A stretch of 64,000 bases of DNA from the NCBI GenBank assembly GCA_022841205.1, contig JALHCK010000010.1:4322-68321 (forward strand), in the 5' to 3' direction. The notes below the pieces were generated by a model that saw only the letters and a program-made list of their open reading frames with translations, searched no databases and was not told the DNA's origin. The DNA comes from Methanomicrobiales archaeon (lineage in GTDB: Archaea; Halobacteriota; Methanomicrobia; Methanomicrobiales; Methanospirillaceae). Position 1 is the first letter of the stretch. Each line of letters begins with the position of its first letter. Shown here one piece after another: positions 28,230-36,054 of this stretch. Position numbers and translations under genes: made by a program.

Positions 28230-28731
28230 ATGCACATCATCGGTATTATGGCACGAGATCTTCGTATTGAGCCTTTCAAGCATATTCGTAGCCCGGGTTC
28301 TCCGCAGTATACCTCGGGGCCGGAGAAATGCATAAGGGAACGTTTATGCTGGGGAAAAATGTACGTCAGTACGGTAACCATCACGGACGCAGATCCGGCG
28401 GTGGTTCTGGTGGGGGGGTCCCGACTGAGAATGATGGTCGGGAGAGGGCGTGTATCCGCGTGGGTTTCGCTCATCGTGTATGATAGTGCGAACGGAATCG
28501 GCTCCAACAGGATATTCGTCGAAGACCAGGGTCAGGGAGTGTTCCCCGACTCCGGATGAATTTCAGCAGGAACAGTACTGACTTCCGTGAACTCCTGAAA
28601 CCGCGGTCATCCCGCGGGGTCCACGACCTCCTGATCCCGAACTTCATCCCCGGCTGAGCATCCACCCCCGGGTCTGGTTCCTCTGATAAAGGATGGACTG
28701 ACCCTGAACACGGTTGATTGAATAAGAAGAT
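28230..28731. other. Gap without a recognised gene
   Basis: Frames crossing this 500-base stretch on both strands (for example 28215-28559 plus, 28226-28507 minus) show no known family or ribosome binding site. A GTATACT stretch near 28309 could be part of a promoter for hicB. A HicA toxin was looked for and not seen. Confidence 0.35.
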
Positions 28732-29706
28732 GTGGTTAATTTGGCAGATTTCAAGAAGGGTGAATCGATTCGCGATTTTCTGCTACGCGACAGTGGTACC
28801 GGAACCAGGATCGGCGTGCGGAAGGATCCCAATCCTGACATTGCCCGGATTATCATTGCAGGACCCTGGGACGGTGATGGACAGAAAGCCAGCGCCCTCC
28901 TTCACAACATTGCCGGGAAGTGGGCCGGTCACCCCCGGACCGACTTCCTGATCACCCCGGGGGGATTTATCAGGTTTCCCTGGCCGGAGGAGGTACCCTG
29001 TATCGGGGATGCGATATATCCCGACAGGGATGCGGTTGCCGATCTCACAGATGCGGCGCAAAGAGCAGTGGATGCTTTCCTCACACCCGATCTCTGTGAT
29101 GAACTGAATAACTATACACGATGCCTGACCATCGGGGCAGACTCGAGGGGTAACAAAAATGAAATCGAGTTTGTCTGCGTATGTGACCTGGAATCCGGGA
29201 AGATGTCCTGGACCGGCAAATCGTATCCGAATACCGGGCAGGAATCACGACTGGTCAGGATCACCGACCTCTCCTCTCATTTTCTCCCGCTCCTGGACCA
29301 GTCGGCACTTGTCCTCGGAAGCCACGATCTTCATATTTTCAATAACCGGGTTGGTGGATGGGAGAACCTGTCTGCATGGCGCAGGGAAACCCGGGAAGAG
29401 ATGAAACAGCTGGCATTGGAGAAGAGACCGACCATCATTCTCCAGCACCCACACACCACGGATTCGTCGCGTACCTGGCCCAAGGCGTGGAGTGGTCTCC
29501 TGGAAAAAGTTCCCACAGCGAATTGCTATGCGAGTGCGGGGCTCTATTATAAGGAGGGAGATCCCTGCAGGAGCCCTCTGGCCCGGGTCCTGTCCGCCAC
29601 AAAAATGGGGGCCACGATCGATTTCATCCATCCTGTGGCCCCTCTCAATGTGGAGAATTTTGGGAACGGTGCGGTTGCATCAGGGTTTGAGATTTCACCC
29701 CTGTAA
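28732..29706 (+). CDS. Hypothetical cytoplasmic protein
   Basis: The 324-residue protein has no signal peptide or membrane segment and no family that I can name. Conserved-looking stretches are ARIIIAGPWDGDGQKASALL, RTDFLITPGGFIRFPWPEEV, ALVLGSHDLHIFNNR and TIILQHPHTTDSS. The histidine/aspartate motifs GSHDLH and HPHTTD could be metal or catalytic sites, reminiscent of a hydrolase, but this is only a pattern. The GTG start at 28732 (MVNLADF) is weakly supported; a TTG three codons later is possible. Downstream lie a short unknown frame and an IS256 fragment. Confidence 0.65.
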   Translation: MVNLADFKKGESIRDFLLRDSGTGTRIGVRKDPNPDIARIIIAGPWDGDGQKASALLHNIAGKWAGHPRTDFLITPGGFIRFPWPEEVPCIGDAIYPDRDAVADLTDAAQRAVDAFLTPDLCDELNNYTRCLTIGADSRGNKNEIEFVCVCDLESGKMSWTGKSYPNTGQESRLVRITDLSSHFLPLLDQSALVLGSHDLHIFNNRVGGWENLSAWRRETREEMKQLALEKRPTIILQHPHTTDSSRTWPKAWSGLLEKVPTANCYASAGLYYKEGDPCRSPLARVLSATKMGATIDFIHPVAPLNVENFGNGAVASGFEISPL

Positions 29707-29730
29707 AAGATTGTCACAAGTTTTGACAGG

Positions 29731-29967
29731 ATGATGCCGCTCATTCCGGGTTTTCTCAAAATCCGGACGCGAAAGGACGAGGTTTCCTATTCCTTCGCCG
29801 AGTGGAAGAAAGAACTGGACCCGGAGGGCCTTCGTGTCCGGTATGAGTTCAATCACTGGGCAAACGAACACAAGGTCAGTGTTGAATTCCATACCGAGCC
29901 GCTCCAGCTTGCAATTCTGCTTCGTGCTCCATCACCAGGTTCAGGAAAAATGTTAGGAGCGCTTTGA
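29731..29967 (+). CDS. Short hypothetical frame, probably truncated by an IS fragment
   Basis: The frame begins MMPLIPGFLKIRTRKDEVSY and continues with VRYEFNHWANEHKVSVEFHT, which looks like real protein. From about 29890 the DNA is a minus-strand IS256 transposase remnant, so the last 25 residues or so of this frame are read across insertion-sequence DNA. The original gene probably continued further. Function unknown. Confidence 0.4.
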   Translation: MMPLIPGFLKIRTRKDEVSYSFAEWKKELDPEGLRVRYEFNHWANEHKVSVEFHTEPLQLAILLRAPSPGSGKMLGAL

Positions 29968-30019
29968 GACCACCATCGTGATCATCAAAGTATTCTTGTA
30001 CTAAGTCAAATAGTTCCAT
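29876..30019 (-). mobile_element. IS256-family transposase N-terminal fragment
   Basis: On the minus strand from ATG 30019 a 47-codon frame reads MELFDLVQEYFDDHDGGLKA then LLTFFLNLVMEHEAELQAGA and ARYG before a stop. This matches the start of IS256-type (mutator) transposases, up to the conserved ARYER point. The rest of the element is missing. It is a deletion remnant and cannot transpose. A second fragment of the same family is at 48047-48345. Confidence 0.75.
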
Positions 30020-30164
30020 GACCCCGTTCTCCAGTCTGGTCACTTAGGATCGGGGTCACGAAATTACAGAACTTTCTCTACACTATCTTCCAGTTTCTAA
30101 TAATCCAAACCCCCACCCCCCCATCCCGAGCAATTTTTCACCATTCATCACCCAGTACCACGAA

Positions 30165-31121
30165 ATGAAGGTGATCGCCGAGCTGTCCGGGGAGCACCCG
30201 GGACTGCCGTTCGCGGAACTGGAACTGGTCGGTGAGATCCTCGAACGGAGACCACAGGTGGCGGTCGTGGACTGCAGGAATCCCGAAAGCCTCCCGAGAC
30301 TCTCGCTCACCCATGCCGTCTCCACCTACCTCGGCGAATGCGAGGCCGATATCGGCTCGTTTGCCCGCATGCTCAAAGACCTGGCCCTGGTCGCAGAGGG
30401 TACCTATGCCGCCCGGGTGAAGAAAGTGGCGGGATGCAACCTTGCCGAACCGGTCCCGGAACTCGAACGGCTGATGGGGTCTTCCATCGGAGGGAGGGTG
30501 ATGCTCAAAAACCCTGACAGCGAATACCGTGCGGTGTGCTCGGGAGACCGGTGTTACCTTGGCAGGCTGATCCGGAGGATCGACCGCCCCTCCTTCGGGC
30601 GCCGTCGGCCGGGAGACCGGGCATTCTTTCACCCCGGGGTCATGATGCCCCGGATGGCGAGAGCGCTGGTCAACATCTCCCTTGTCCGGGCCGGGGAGAT
30701 CCTGCTCGACCCGTTCTGCGGGACCGGCGGGATGGTGCTCGAGGCCGAACTCGTCGGCGCACAGGGTGCAGGGAGCGACTTTGACCCGGTCATGGTGGCC
30801 GGGAGCAGGAAGAATGTCCCGGGCGGGTTCTTTTTCCGCGCCGATGCGACCGCCCTCCCGGTCCGGAACTCCTGCATCCATGCCGTGGCAACCGACCTGC
30901 CCTATGGCCAGTCGGTCTCGATTGCCGCCGGAAGCATCGATACGCTGTATACCGGGGCGCTCGAAGAGATACGGCGGGTGCTCGTGCCCGGGAGGAGGGC
31001 GGTGGTGGTCACGCACCGCGATATCTCGCGCCAGGCCGGCGAGGTGATGGAAGTCGTCGCCTCCTGTTCGCAGCGGGTCCACCGGAGCCTGACCCGGAGG
31101 ATGCTCGTGCTACGGAAATGA
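30165..31121 (+). CDS. tRNA (guanine(10)-N2)-methyltransferase, TrmG10/Trm11-like
   Basis: The enzyme methylates G10 of tRNA using S-adenosylmethionine. The N-terminal 150 residues correspond to a THUMP-type RNA-binding region. The C-terminal Rossmann methyltransferase has motif I ILLDPFCGTGGMVLEAEL, an acidic SDFDP motif II and the catalytic ATDLPYGQS motif IV, where the family has D(P/L)PYG. Family length is around 320-350 residues, matching 318. ATG 30165 gives the expected MKVIAELSGEHPGL start. It acts alone in the cytoplasm; no operon partner is evident. G-rich/C-rich DNA and the IS remnant lie upstream. Confidence 0.9.
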   Translation: MKVIAELSGEHPGLPFAELELVGEILERRPQVAVVDCRNPESLPRLSLTHAVSTYLGECEADIGSFARMLKDLALVAEGTYAARVKKVAGCNLAEPVPELERLMGSSIGGRVMLKNPDSEYRAVCSGDRCYLGRLIRRIDRPSFGRRRPGDRAFFHPGVMMPRMARALVNISLVRAGEILLDPFCGTGGMVLEAELVGAQGAGSDFDPVMVAGSRKNVPGGFFFRADATALPVRNSCIHAVATDLPYGQSVSIAAGSIDTLYTGALEEIRRVLVPGRRAVVVTHRDISRQAGEVMEVVASCSQRVHRSLTRRMLVLRK

Positions 31122-31204
31122 GAGAGCGGCACTCAAAAGAATAAAAGAGGAATAGTGCACACCTTCCTGTAATCGGAGTTTCACCCCCCCGGAGCAAAGG
31201 CCCA

Positions 31205-31960
31205 ATGGATAAATACCGGTTCAATGCATGCAGCCGTTCAGTAGCCGGCATCAGGCCGGAAAATGAGGATGCATGCGAAGTCTGCAGGATCTCCCACCCG
31301 ACGGGACCGTTCCTGCTCCTCGCGATTGCCGACGGCCTCGGGGGCCACCCGGCAGGAGAGGTGGCAAGCAACCTGGCGGTCCGGACGTTTTCCGGGATAA
31401 TCAATGACCGGCTCCTGGCCCTCCCGGAACCTGACCCGGCATCGCTTGGGTCCCTGGTGGAGCTTGCCTTCCGGGAGACGAACAGTCGGGTCATTGCCGC
31501 CTCAGAACAGGGCGACGGCCTGCAGGGAATGGGGACAACCCTTGTCGCAGCCCTGGTAAGCGGTGAAGGACACTGTATCATCGGAAACGTCGGGGACAGC
31601 CGCGCCTACCTTGTCGGAGAACGGCTGGAACCGCTGACCCGCGACCATTCGCGGGTACAGGAGCTCGTTGATGAAGGGCTCCTCACAAGGGAGGAAGCAG
31701 AGTGCCACCCGCAGCGAAACATCGTGACCCGCATTATCGGGCGGAAAGAAGACCGGGCAGATATCACCATCACACGGGTGGAAAACGCCCGGATACTGGT
31801 CTGCTCGGACGGCCTGCTCGACGGCCTGACCGAGGACGAGATATTCGCCGTGGCCTCGTCAGGACCATTCCCTGCCGTCTGCAACACGCTTGTCGAAGCA
31901 GCCCTGGCAAGGAGCAGGGATAATATCACCGTTATAGTTGCCGGGCGGACCGGTACATAA
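31205..31960 (+). CDS. PP2C-family serine/threonine phosphatase
   Basis: The protein has the PP2C motif order: GIRPENEDACEV, IADGLGGHPAGEVAS, GMGTTLVAAL, GNVGDSRAYL, TRDHS, VCSDGLLDGLT and a final RDNITVIV. The aspartates in these motifs bind two manganese or magnesium ions. At 251 residues it is a stand-alone catalytic domain of the prokaryotic type, acting in the cytoplasm on phosphoserine/threonine proteins. No kinase of the Hanks type is nearby, so its partner is unknown. The gene ends just before the convergent DUF169 gene. Confidence 0.93.
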   Translation: MDKYRFNACSRSVAGIRPENEDACEVCRISHPTGPFLLLAIADGLGGHPAGEVASNLAVRTFSGIINDRLLALPEPDPASLGSLVELAFRETNSRVIAASEQGDGLQGMGTTLVAALVSGEGHCIIGNVGDSRAYLVGERLEPLTRDHSRVQELVDEGLLTREEAECHPQRNIVTRIIGRKEDRADITITRVENARILVCSDGLLDGLTEDEIFAVASSGPFPAVCNTLVEAALARSRDNITVIVAGRTGT

Positions 31961-31969
31961 ATTGGGGAA

Positions 31970-32674
31970 TTACTTTTTAGACCCCGGGGCAGCGGTCACG
32001 ATCTGCACCGCTTCCACCACTTCGGAGAGCATCTCTGCCGGAAACCCCATCACCATCTCGTCATCCTTGATGCCGGAGAACTTCCGTGAACCGTCGCAGC
32101 CAAGCGAAAAGTTCGGTTTTCCGGAAAGATAGGTCTGGGCAGTGATGTCCGCACAGATCGACTGGATCCCGGAAAACCCGGACTTGATCCTCCCACCCAG
32201 CCGGTAGAGCATTGCCTGGGCGAGCTTTAACATCACGCGGGGGGGGGCAACGATGAGTATGACGTGGGGGACAAACGGGGTCTTTTCCAGCGGTGCGTAG
32301 AGAATCGCATGGGTGAATCCCGATTCGATGTGCGGGACGCTCGAAATTGTCCGCCGGCACGCCGGGGGACTTGCGAACTTGCCAAGCTTGAAGTAGAAGT
32401 CACCGGTCTTCAGGCTCTGGGACAGCTCCCGGAGACCGAGGGCCCATGCACCGCCAAAGCACTCGTGGTTTTCGTCAGTGGTGTAGAAAACCTTTCCGTC
32501 TCTCCGGGCCATTGTCACCATCATGCAGTGCCGGACGGTTTTGTCCAGCTTCTCGATCCCGGCCGGGATATCATCTTTGGCATGGATAAACCGGAGTGCA
32601 ACCGGCGAAGTTTCAAGGGCAAGCGAGGCCTTCAGCGCCTGTGATGCCCCGGCAAAGTCAGTCATCTCCAACAT
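31970..32674 (-). CDS. DUF169 family protein
   Basis: The 234-residue protein matches the DUF169 pattern: ETSPVALRFIHAKDDIPAG, RHCMMVTMARRDGKVFYTT, ENHECFGGAWALGL, and FSGIQSICADI with SLGCDGSRKFSG. Conserved cysteines (RHCMM, HECFGG, SICAD, LGCDG) suggest a cofactor or metal, but the function is not established. The family is frequent in methanogens and other anaerobes. The gene is on the minus strand, downstream of and possibly co-transcribed with nadK and the IMPase gene (64-base gap). Confidence 0.88.
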   Translation of the reverse strand: MLEMTDFAGASQALKASLALETSPVALRFIHAKDDIPAGIEKLDKTVRHCMMVTMARRDGKVFYTTDENHECFGGAWALGLRELSQSLKTGDFYFKLGKFASPPACRRTISSVPHIESGFTHAILYAPLEKTPFVPHVILIVAPPRVMLKLAQAMLYRLGGRIKSGFSGIQSICADITAQTYLSGKPNFSLGCDGSRKFSGIKDDEMVMGFPAEMLSEVVEAVQIVTAAPGSKK

Positions 32675-32737
32675 GAGATCATTACCTCTGTATGAACCGA
32701 TCTTTCTGCAAAAGAGCTGATAAATTCGTCCATTCCG

Positions 32738-33550
32738 TCAGAGCCGCCGGAGTTTCTGGTCGACCTTTTCAAAGAAATTGCGCCCGATATCAACGATGAG
32801 GGCCGGATCACGCGATTTCCGGACCACTATGGTGGCCTGGTGCCCGAGGTCGATGCTTTTCTGGCCATCGATGACCATGGTGGCCGGCTTTGCACTCTCC
32901 AGCCGGATCTCGAGGTTCCGGTCACTGCTGATGACATGGGGGCGGGAGGAGAGCATGTAGGGCGCAAGCGGCACGAGCAGCGCCCCTTCGATCCGGGGAT
33001 CGACGATCGGCCCGCCGGCGCTCATCGCATAGGCGGTCGACCCGGTGGGCGTGCTGATGATGAGGCCGTCAGCCCTGAACTGCTCGGACAGGACACCATC
33101 GATGACGACCCCAAACGAGAGCATCTTTGCCGGCCGGCTGGTCACGATCAGCACCTCGTTCAACGCATCACCGGCATGCCGCCCTTCGACCATGAACGAG
33201 AGCCGCATCCTCCGCTCGACTAAGAAACCATCGGATATACCGAGGAGGACATCGGCCGCCTCTGCCGGTTCCACGTCGGCAAGGAAGCCCACCTCCCCCC
33301 AGTTGATCCCGATGATGGGGAGTTGACGCGGCATCTTCTGCACCGTGAACAGGATGGTGCCGTCACCACCAGTGATGACGACCACGTCGGGATCTGCCCC
33401 GGCGAAGGGAATCCCGGCGGCGCCGATCGCCGCTGCAGTTTCTTCTTCGAAAAAGACCCTGTGCCCGGCATCCCTCAGTCTCGCCTCAAGCGACTCTGCA
33501 AACGAGAGCGCTTCACGGTTGTCGATCCGCGAGACCAGCAGAAATTTCAT
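32738..33550 (-). CDS. nadK: NAD kinase
   Basis: The enzyme phosphorylates NAD to NADP. The GGDGT motif occurs in VVITGGDGTILFTVQ. The second family motif, GINWGEVGFLADVEP, and the conserved PTGSTAYAMSAGGPIVDP loop complete the assignment. The length of 270 residues is normal. It starts four bases after the upstream IMPase-like gene ends, so the two form an operon. In Methanocaldococcus (MJ0917) an NAD kinase is fused to an IMPase-like NADP phosphatase, so this pair may set the NADP/NAD ratio. Confidence 0.95.
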   Translation of the reverse strand: MKFLLVSRIDNREALSFAESLEARLRDAGHRVFFEEETAAAIGAAGIPFAGADPDVVVITGGDGTILFTVQKMPRQLPIIGINWGEVGFLADVEPAEAADVLLGISDGFLVERRMRLSFMVEGRHAGDALNEVLIVTSRPAKMLSFGVVIDGVLSEQFRADGLIISTPTGSTAYAMSAGGPIVDPRIEGALLVPLAPYMLSSRPHVISSDRNLEIRLESAKPATMVIDGQKSIDLGHQATIVVRKSRDPALIVDIGRNFFEKVDQKLRRL

Positions 33551-33554
33551 GTCA

Positions 33555-34331
33555 TCACCTCAGGTACTCGATAATCTTCCGGTGCATCACACCGTTTGTG
33601 GCCACCATGCATTTCCCGATGGTCACCTTTTCGGGAAATACCAGGGGTTCCCCGTCAAGGTCGCTCACCATACCTCCCGCTTCGGTGCAGACCAGCATTC
33701 CGGCTGCAGCGTCCGTCACCCGCAGGGTCCCCCGCAGGTCGATGAAGCCGTCGATCCTCCCGCAGCCGATGTAGCAGAGTTCGAGTGCCGATGCCCCGAG
33801 CAGTCGCCACCTCCGGGCCTTCTGGCCGAGGTTGAAGGCCTTTGCCGGGTCAAACTTCCTCCCATAGAGCGAGAGGGCACTCTGTTCGAGGACCGTGGTC
33901 TTTGATACGGTTATCGGGGCTCCATCGAGAAATGCTTTCTTCCCCCTCTCTGCAGTGAACGTCTCGCCCCCGGCAAGGTCCCGGACAAAGGCCTTCCGGA
34001 TAACGCCGTCTTTTGCATAGGCTATGGAGAGCGCATAAAAAGGGATCCCGGCAACCGCGTTATAGGTCCCGTCGACCGGGTCCAGGAAGATCGTCCCTTC
34101 ATCCCCGCCGAGTTCAACCCTTCCAGCCTCCTCGCTGATGAGCGTTCGTGCAAGGGGGTGCTCTTCAAGGTAGGCGAGGATGCAGGACTCGGCAACCCGG
34201 TCGATCTGCTGGGTCGGAGTCCCGTCCGCACCCATACCGGTCTTCCTGCCGCCTTCCGCTGTGCCCACGAGCGGGGCGATGGCCCCGGAGACCGCGCTTG
34301 CCATTTCATTGCAGCAGGTAAGGAAGTCCAT
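33555..34331 (-). CDS. Inositol-monophosphatase-family phosphatase (FBPase/IMPase or NADP phosphatase)
   Basis: The protein belongs to the archaeal IMPase/FBPase family: TLISEEAG supplies the first metal-binding glutamate, FLDPVDGTYNAVAGIPFYAL the DPxDGT metal site, and VTDAAAGMLVCTEAGG the C-terminal aspartate loop. Size (258 residues) fits MJ0109-like enzymes, which hydrolyse inositol-1-phosphate and fructose-1,6-bisphosphate. Its four-base spacing from nadK points to NADP(H) phosphatase activity as a third option. It acts in the cytoplasm with magnesium. The gene is divergent from aIF5A. Confidence 0.9.
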   Translation of the reverse strand: MDFLTCCNEMASAVSGAIAPLVGTAEGGRKTGMGADGTPTQQIDRVAESCILAYLEEHPLARTLISEEAGRVELGGDEGTIFLDPVDGTYNAVAGIPFYALSIAYAKDGVIRKAFVRDLAGGETFTAERGKKAFLDGAPITVSKTTVLEQSALSLYGRKFDPAKAFNLGQKARRWRLLGASALELCYIGCGRIDGFIDLRGTLRVTDAAAGMLVCTEAGGMVSDLDGEPLVFPEKVTIGKCMVATNGVMHRKIIEYLR

Positions 34332-34416
34332 GGTGGTATCCCGGGTGAACAGCAGGGTGTATCTTAATTAATACGATACAGATAGATTAAGTACTTCATA
34401 TTATGAGTGTGAATCC
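34332..34416. promoter_or_regulatory. Divergent promoter region, IMPase/nadK and aIF5A
   Basis: This 85-base gap between divergent ATGs contains two A+T-rich cores. TTAATTAAT at 34365-34373 probably serves the minus-strand genes; AGATTAAGTA at 34385-34394 probably serves aIF5A and implies a very short leader. No strong Shine-Dalgarno sequence precedes aIF5A. Confidence 0.45.
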
Positions 34417-34800
34417 ATGAAAGAGCAGACAGAAGTGGGGAAACTGAAAGAAGGCCGGTGGGTGGTGATCGATGACGAACCCTGTAAGATCCTCGGGATA
34501 TCCATCTCGAAGCCCGGCAAGCACGGGGCGGCAAAAGCCCGGATCGATGCTGTCGGACTCTTTGACGGGGTCAAACGGTCCATCGTGCAGCCGGTTTCTG
34601 CAAAGACCTACGTGCCGGTAGTCGAGCGGAAGAGCGGACAGGTGATCACCGTCAGCGGGTCAACGGCAACCCTCATGGACATGAAAGACTTCACCAATTT
34701 CGAAGTTGAAATCCCCCCTGAGAAGGCGCAGCTCTTCGAGATAGGAAAGGAACTGCCCTACATCGAGGCGCTTGGAAAAAAGAAGCTCGATATCGACTGA
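34417..34800 (+). CDS. eif5A: Translation factor aIF5A
   Basis: This is archaeal IF5A, the homologue of bacterial EF-P, which helps ribosomes through poor peptide sequences. The hypusine loop ISISKPGKHGAAKARIDAVG carries the lysine (in KPGKHG) that is modified by deoxyhypusine synthase. The C-terminal OB-fold domain follows (about 70-127, VPVVERKSGQVITV to GKKKLDID). The length of 127 residues is normal. The gene faces PEBP; its 3-prime end is repeated downstream in decayed form. Confidence 0.96.
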   Translation: MKEQTEVGKLKEGRWVVIDDEPCKILGISISKPGKHGAAKARIDAVGLFDGVKRSIVQPVSAKTYVPVVERKSGQVITVSGSTATLMDMKDFTNFEVEIPPEKAQLFEIGKELPYIEALGKKKLDID

Positions 34801-34996
34801 AAAAGCCCCAGTCTTTTTTTAACTGCTTTCCGACCTGCAAGGGCCGCTACCCCGTGACATGCCCCTGCATCGGTGCACCAACGATAAAAGCTAAAGAAGG
34901 AAGCGCTACCTCGTGCCACGGCCCTGGGAAAAAAGAAGCCCGGGATCGACTGGAAAGCCCCGGTCCTTTTTTAACTGCTTTCCGACCTGCCGCTAC
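34774..34996. repeat. Direct repeat containing the aIF5A gene end and T-run
   Basis: A segment starting at 34774 (the last aIF5A codons, T-run, then AACTGCTTTCCGACCTGC) recurs 153 bases later starting at 34927. Each copy is about 65 bases with only scattered mismatches. In the second copy the stop codon equivalent is altered, so it is not a gene. Both copies keep the poly-T tract that may end transcription; the second copy ends at the stop of the convergent PEBP gene. Confidence 0.75.
34814..34820 (+). terminator. Poly-T terminator of aIF5A
   Basis: Seven T in a row follow a short C/G-rich stretch 14 bases after the aIF5A stop; this is the usual archaeal terminator form. A second T6 tract at 34967-34972 lies in the duplicated copy and could act as a back-up. 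Confidence 0.5.
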
Positions 34997-35445
34997 CTCG
35001 TGTATAACGCCATTGTGCCGCCGAACTGGAGGACATGGCCCTGCATCGCCCCGATAAGGTCGCCCTTGGTGGCACCAGGCGCAAGGTCGAGGAGGGTGTC
35101 AAGGCCGTATACCTTGAAGGTATACCGGATGGTCGACCCGGGTGGGGGGCACGGGCCGTCATAACCGATATTGCCGAAATCATTTTTCCCCTGCACCGCT
35201 GAAACGGGCACGGTAACGGTCCCCGTTCTCGGGATCCCCGGTGGTACCTCACCGGTTGGGGGGAGGTTCCAGATCAGCCAGGGACAAAACGAGCAGCATG
35301 ACTGCTGGTAGGGATTCACGGCCATAACGGCCACCGATTCGGCCGAAAGGCCCTTGATCCGCAACCGCGGGGATTCATTCCCGCCATCGCAGGTATGGGT
35401 GGGGGGAAAAGTCAGGAAATCAAGCGACACGACCAGTTTTTCCAT
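34993..35445 (-). CDS. PEBP (YbhB/YbcL, Raf kinase inhibitor-like) family protein
   Basis: The protein has the PEBP fold markers: FPPTHTCDGGNESPRLRI, WLIWNLPP, NIGYDGPCPPPGSTIRYTFK and VYGLDTLLDL. The DGxxxSP-like and GPCPP loops form the anion-binding pocket. It has 150 residues, as in bacterial YbhB, and no signal peptide. One usual histidine (in the SFTHWL motif) is replaced here: the segment reads CCSFCPWLIWN. Ligand and physiological role are unknown. The gene is convergent with aIF5A, and the duplicated gene-end DNA lies directly at its stop. Confidence 0.85.
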   Translation of the reverse strand: MEKLVVSLDFLTFPPTHTCDGGNESPRLRIKGLSAESVAVMAVNPYQQSCCSFCPWLIWNLPPTGEVPPGIPRTGTVTVPVSAVQGKNDFGNIGYDGPCPPPGSTIRYTFKVYGLDTLLDLAPGATKGDLIGAMQGHVLQFGGTMALYTR

Positions 35446-35537
35446 GGACTCCCTGATCTCTCCTGGCAGGTATTAAGGCGTTCGCATCCCAGGGGGAAAG
35501 AACCATTATCCTCCGGCAAGAAACGCTTGGGAACAGG

Positions 35538-35972
35538 ATGGAGCAATACAAAACCGGCACTCTTGCCTGCTATACCGACGGGGCTTCCCGGGGAAACCCC
35601 GGTCCGGCAGCATTTGCCTACATACTGGTTGCCGGCCATGGCGAAGTGGTCGAAGAGGGCTCAGGTTTTCTTGGGAGGGCCACGAACAACGAGGCCGAGT
35701 ACCGGGCGCTCATCGCCGGGCTTTCTGCCGCCGGGCGGCTCGGGTCATCTGACCTCCTGGTCTGTTCGGACAGCGAGCTCGTGGTCCGGCAGATGACCGG
35801 CGCATACCGGGTCTCTTCGCAAAGGCTGCGCCCGCTCTACATGGAAGCACAGGCCCTCACCGGCCATTTCCGGGCGGTCACTTTCCGGTCGGTGCCCCGG
35901 GAACACCCGTTCGTCGCAAGGGCCGATCTTCTCTGCAACCAGGTCCTCGATATGCACATGGACCGTTCATGA
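35538..35972 (+). CDS. rnhA: Ribonuclease HI-family protein
   Basis: The enzyme degrades RNA in RNA-DNA hybrids. All catalytic acids are visible: the aspartate in CYTDGASRGNPGPA, the glutamate in RATNNEAEYRALIAGL, the aspartate in LLVCSDSELVVRQM, and a C-terminal aspartate in VARADLLCNQVLD after the EHPF segment. The 144-residue size and the lack of the basic handle fit the archaeal/Sulfolobus-like type. It stands directly upstream of mrp, but mrp has its own TATA box, so they are probably separate transcription units. Confidence 0.92.
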   Translation: MEQYKTGTLACYTDGASRGNPGPAAFAYILVAGHGEVVEEGSGFLGRATNNEAEYRALIAGLSAAGRLGSSDLLVCSDSELVVRQMTGAYRVSSQRLRPLYMEAQALTGHFRAVTFRSVPREHPFVARADLLCNQVLDMHMDRS

Positions 35973-36008
35973 AGTGCAGGCGGTTTTGCCCCCAGGTATA
36001 TGTCTTTA

Positions 36009-36016
36009 TTTATATA
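36009..36016 (+). promoter_or_regulatory. TATA element of mrp
   Basis: TTTATATA lies 39-46 bases before ATG 36055 and would place the transcript start near 36038. GAGG at 36045-36048 then sits six bases before the ATG. Together they decide the start of mrp against the longer frame from 35974, which would begin inside the promoter. Confidence 0.6.
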
Positions 36017-36054
36017 CCTCTAAGATAGTAAGAGAGGCAATAGTGAGGCTTTTT

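Noticed and set aside
27900..28731. HicA toxin next to HicB
   Set aside because: Frames up- and downstream of HicB were read on the minus strand and none shows the HicA dsRBD-like pattern.
30138..31082. Minus-strand 314-codon frame opposite TrmG10
   Set aside because: Antisense to a well-supported methyltransferase; composition dominated by D, G, H, P and R.
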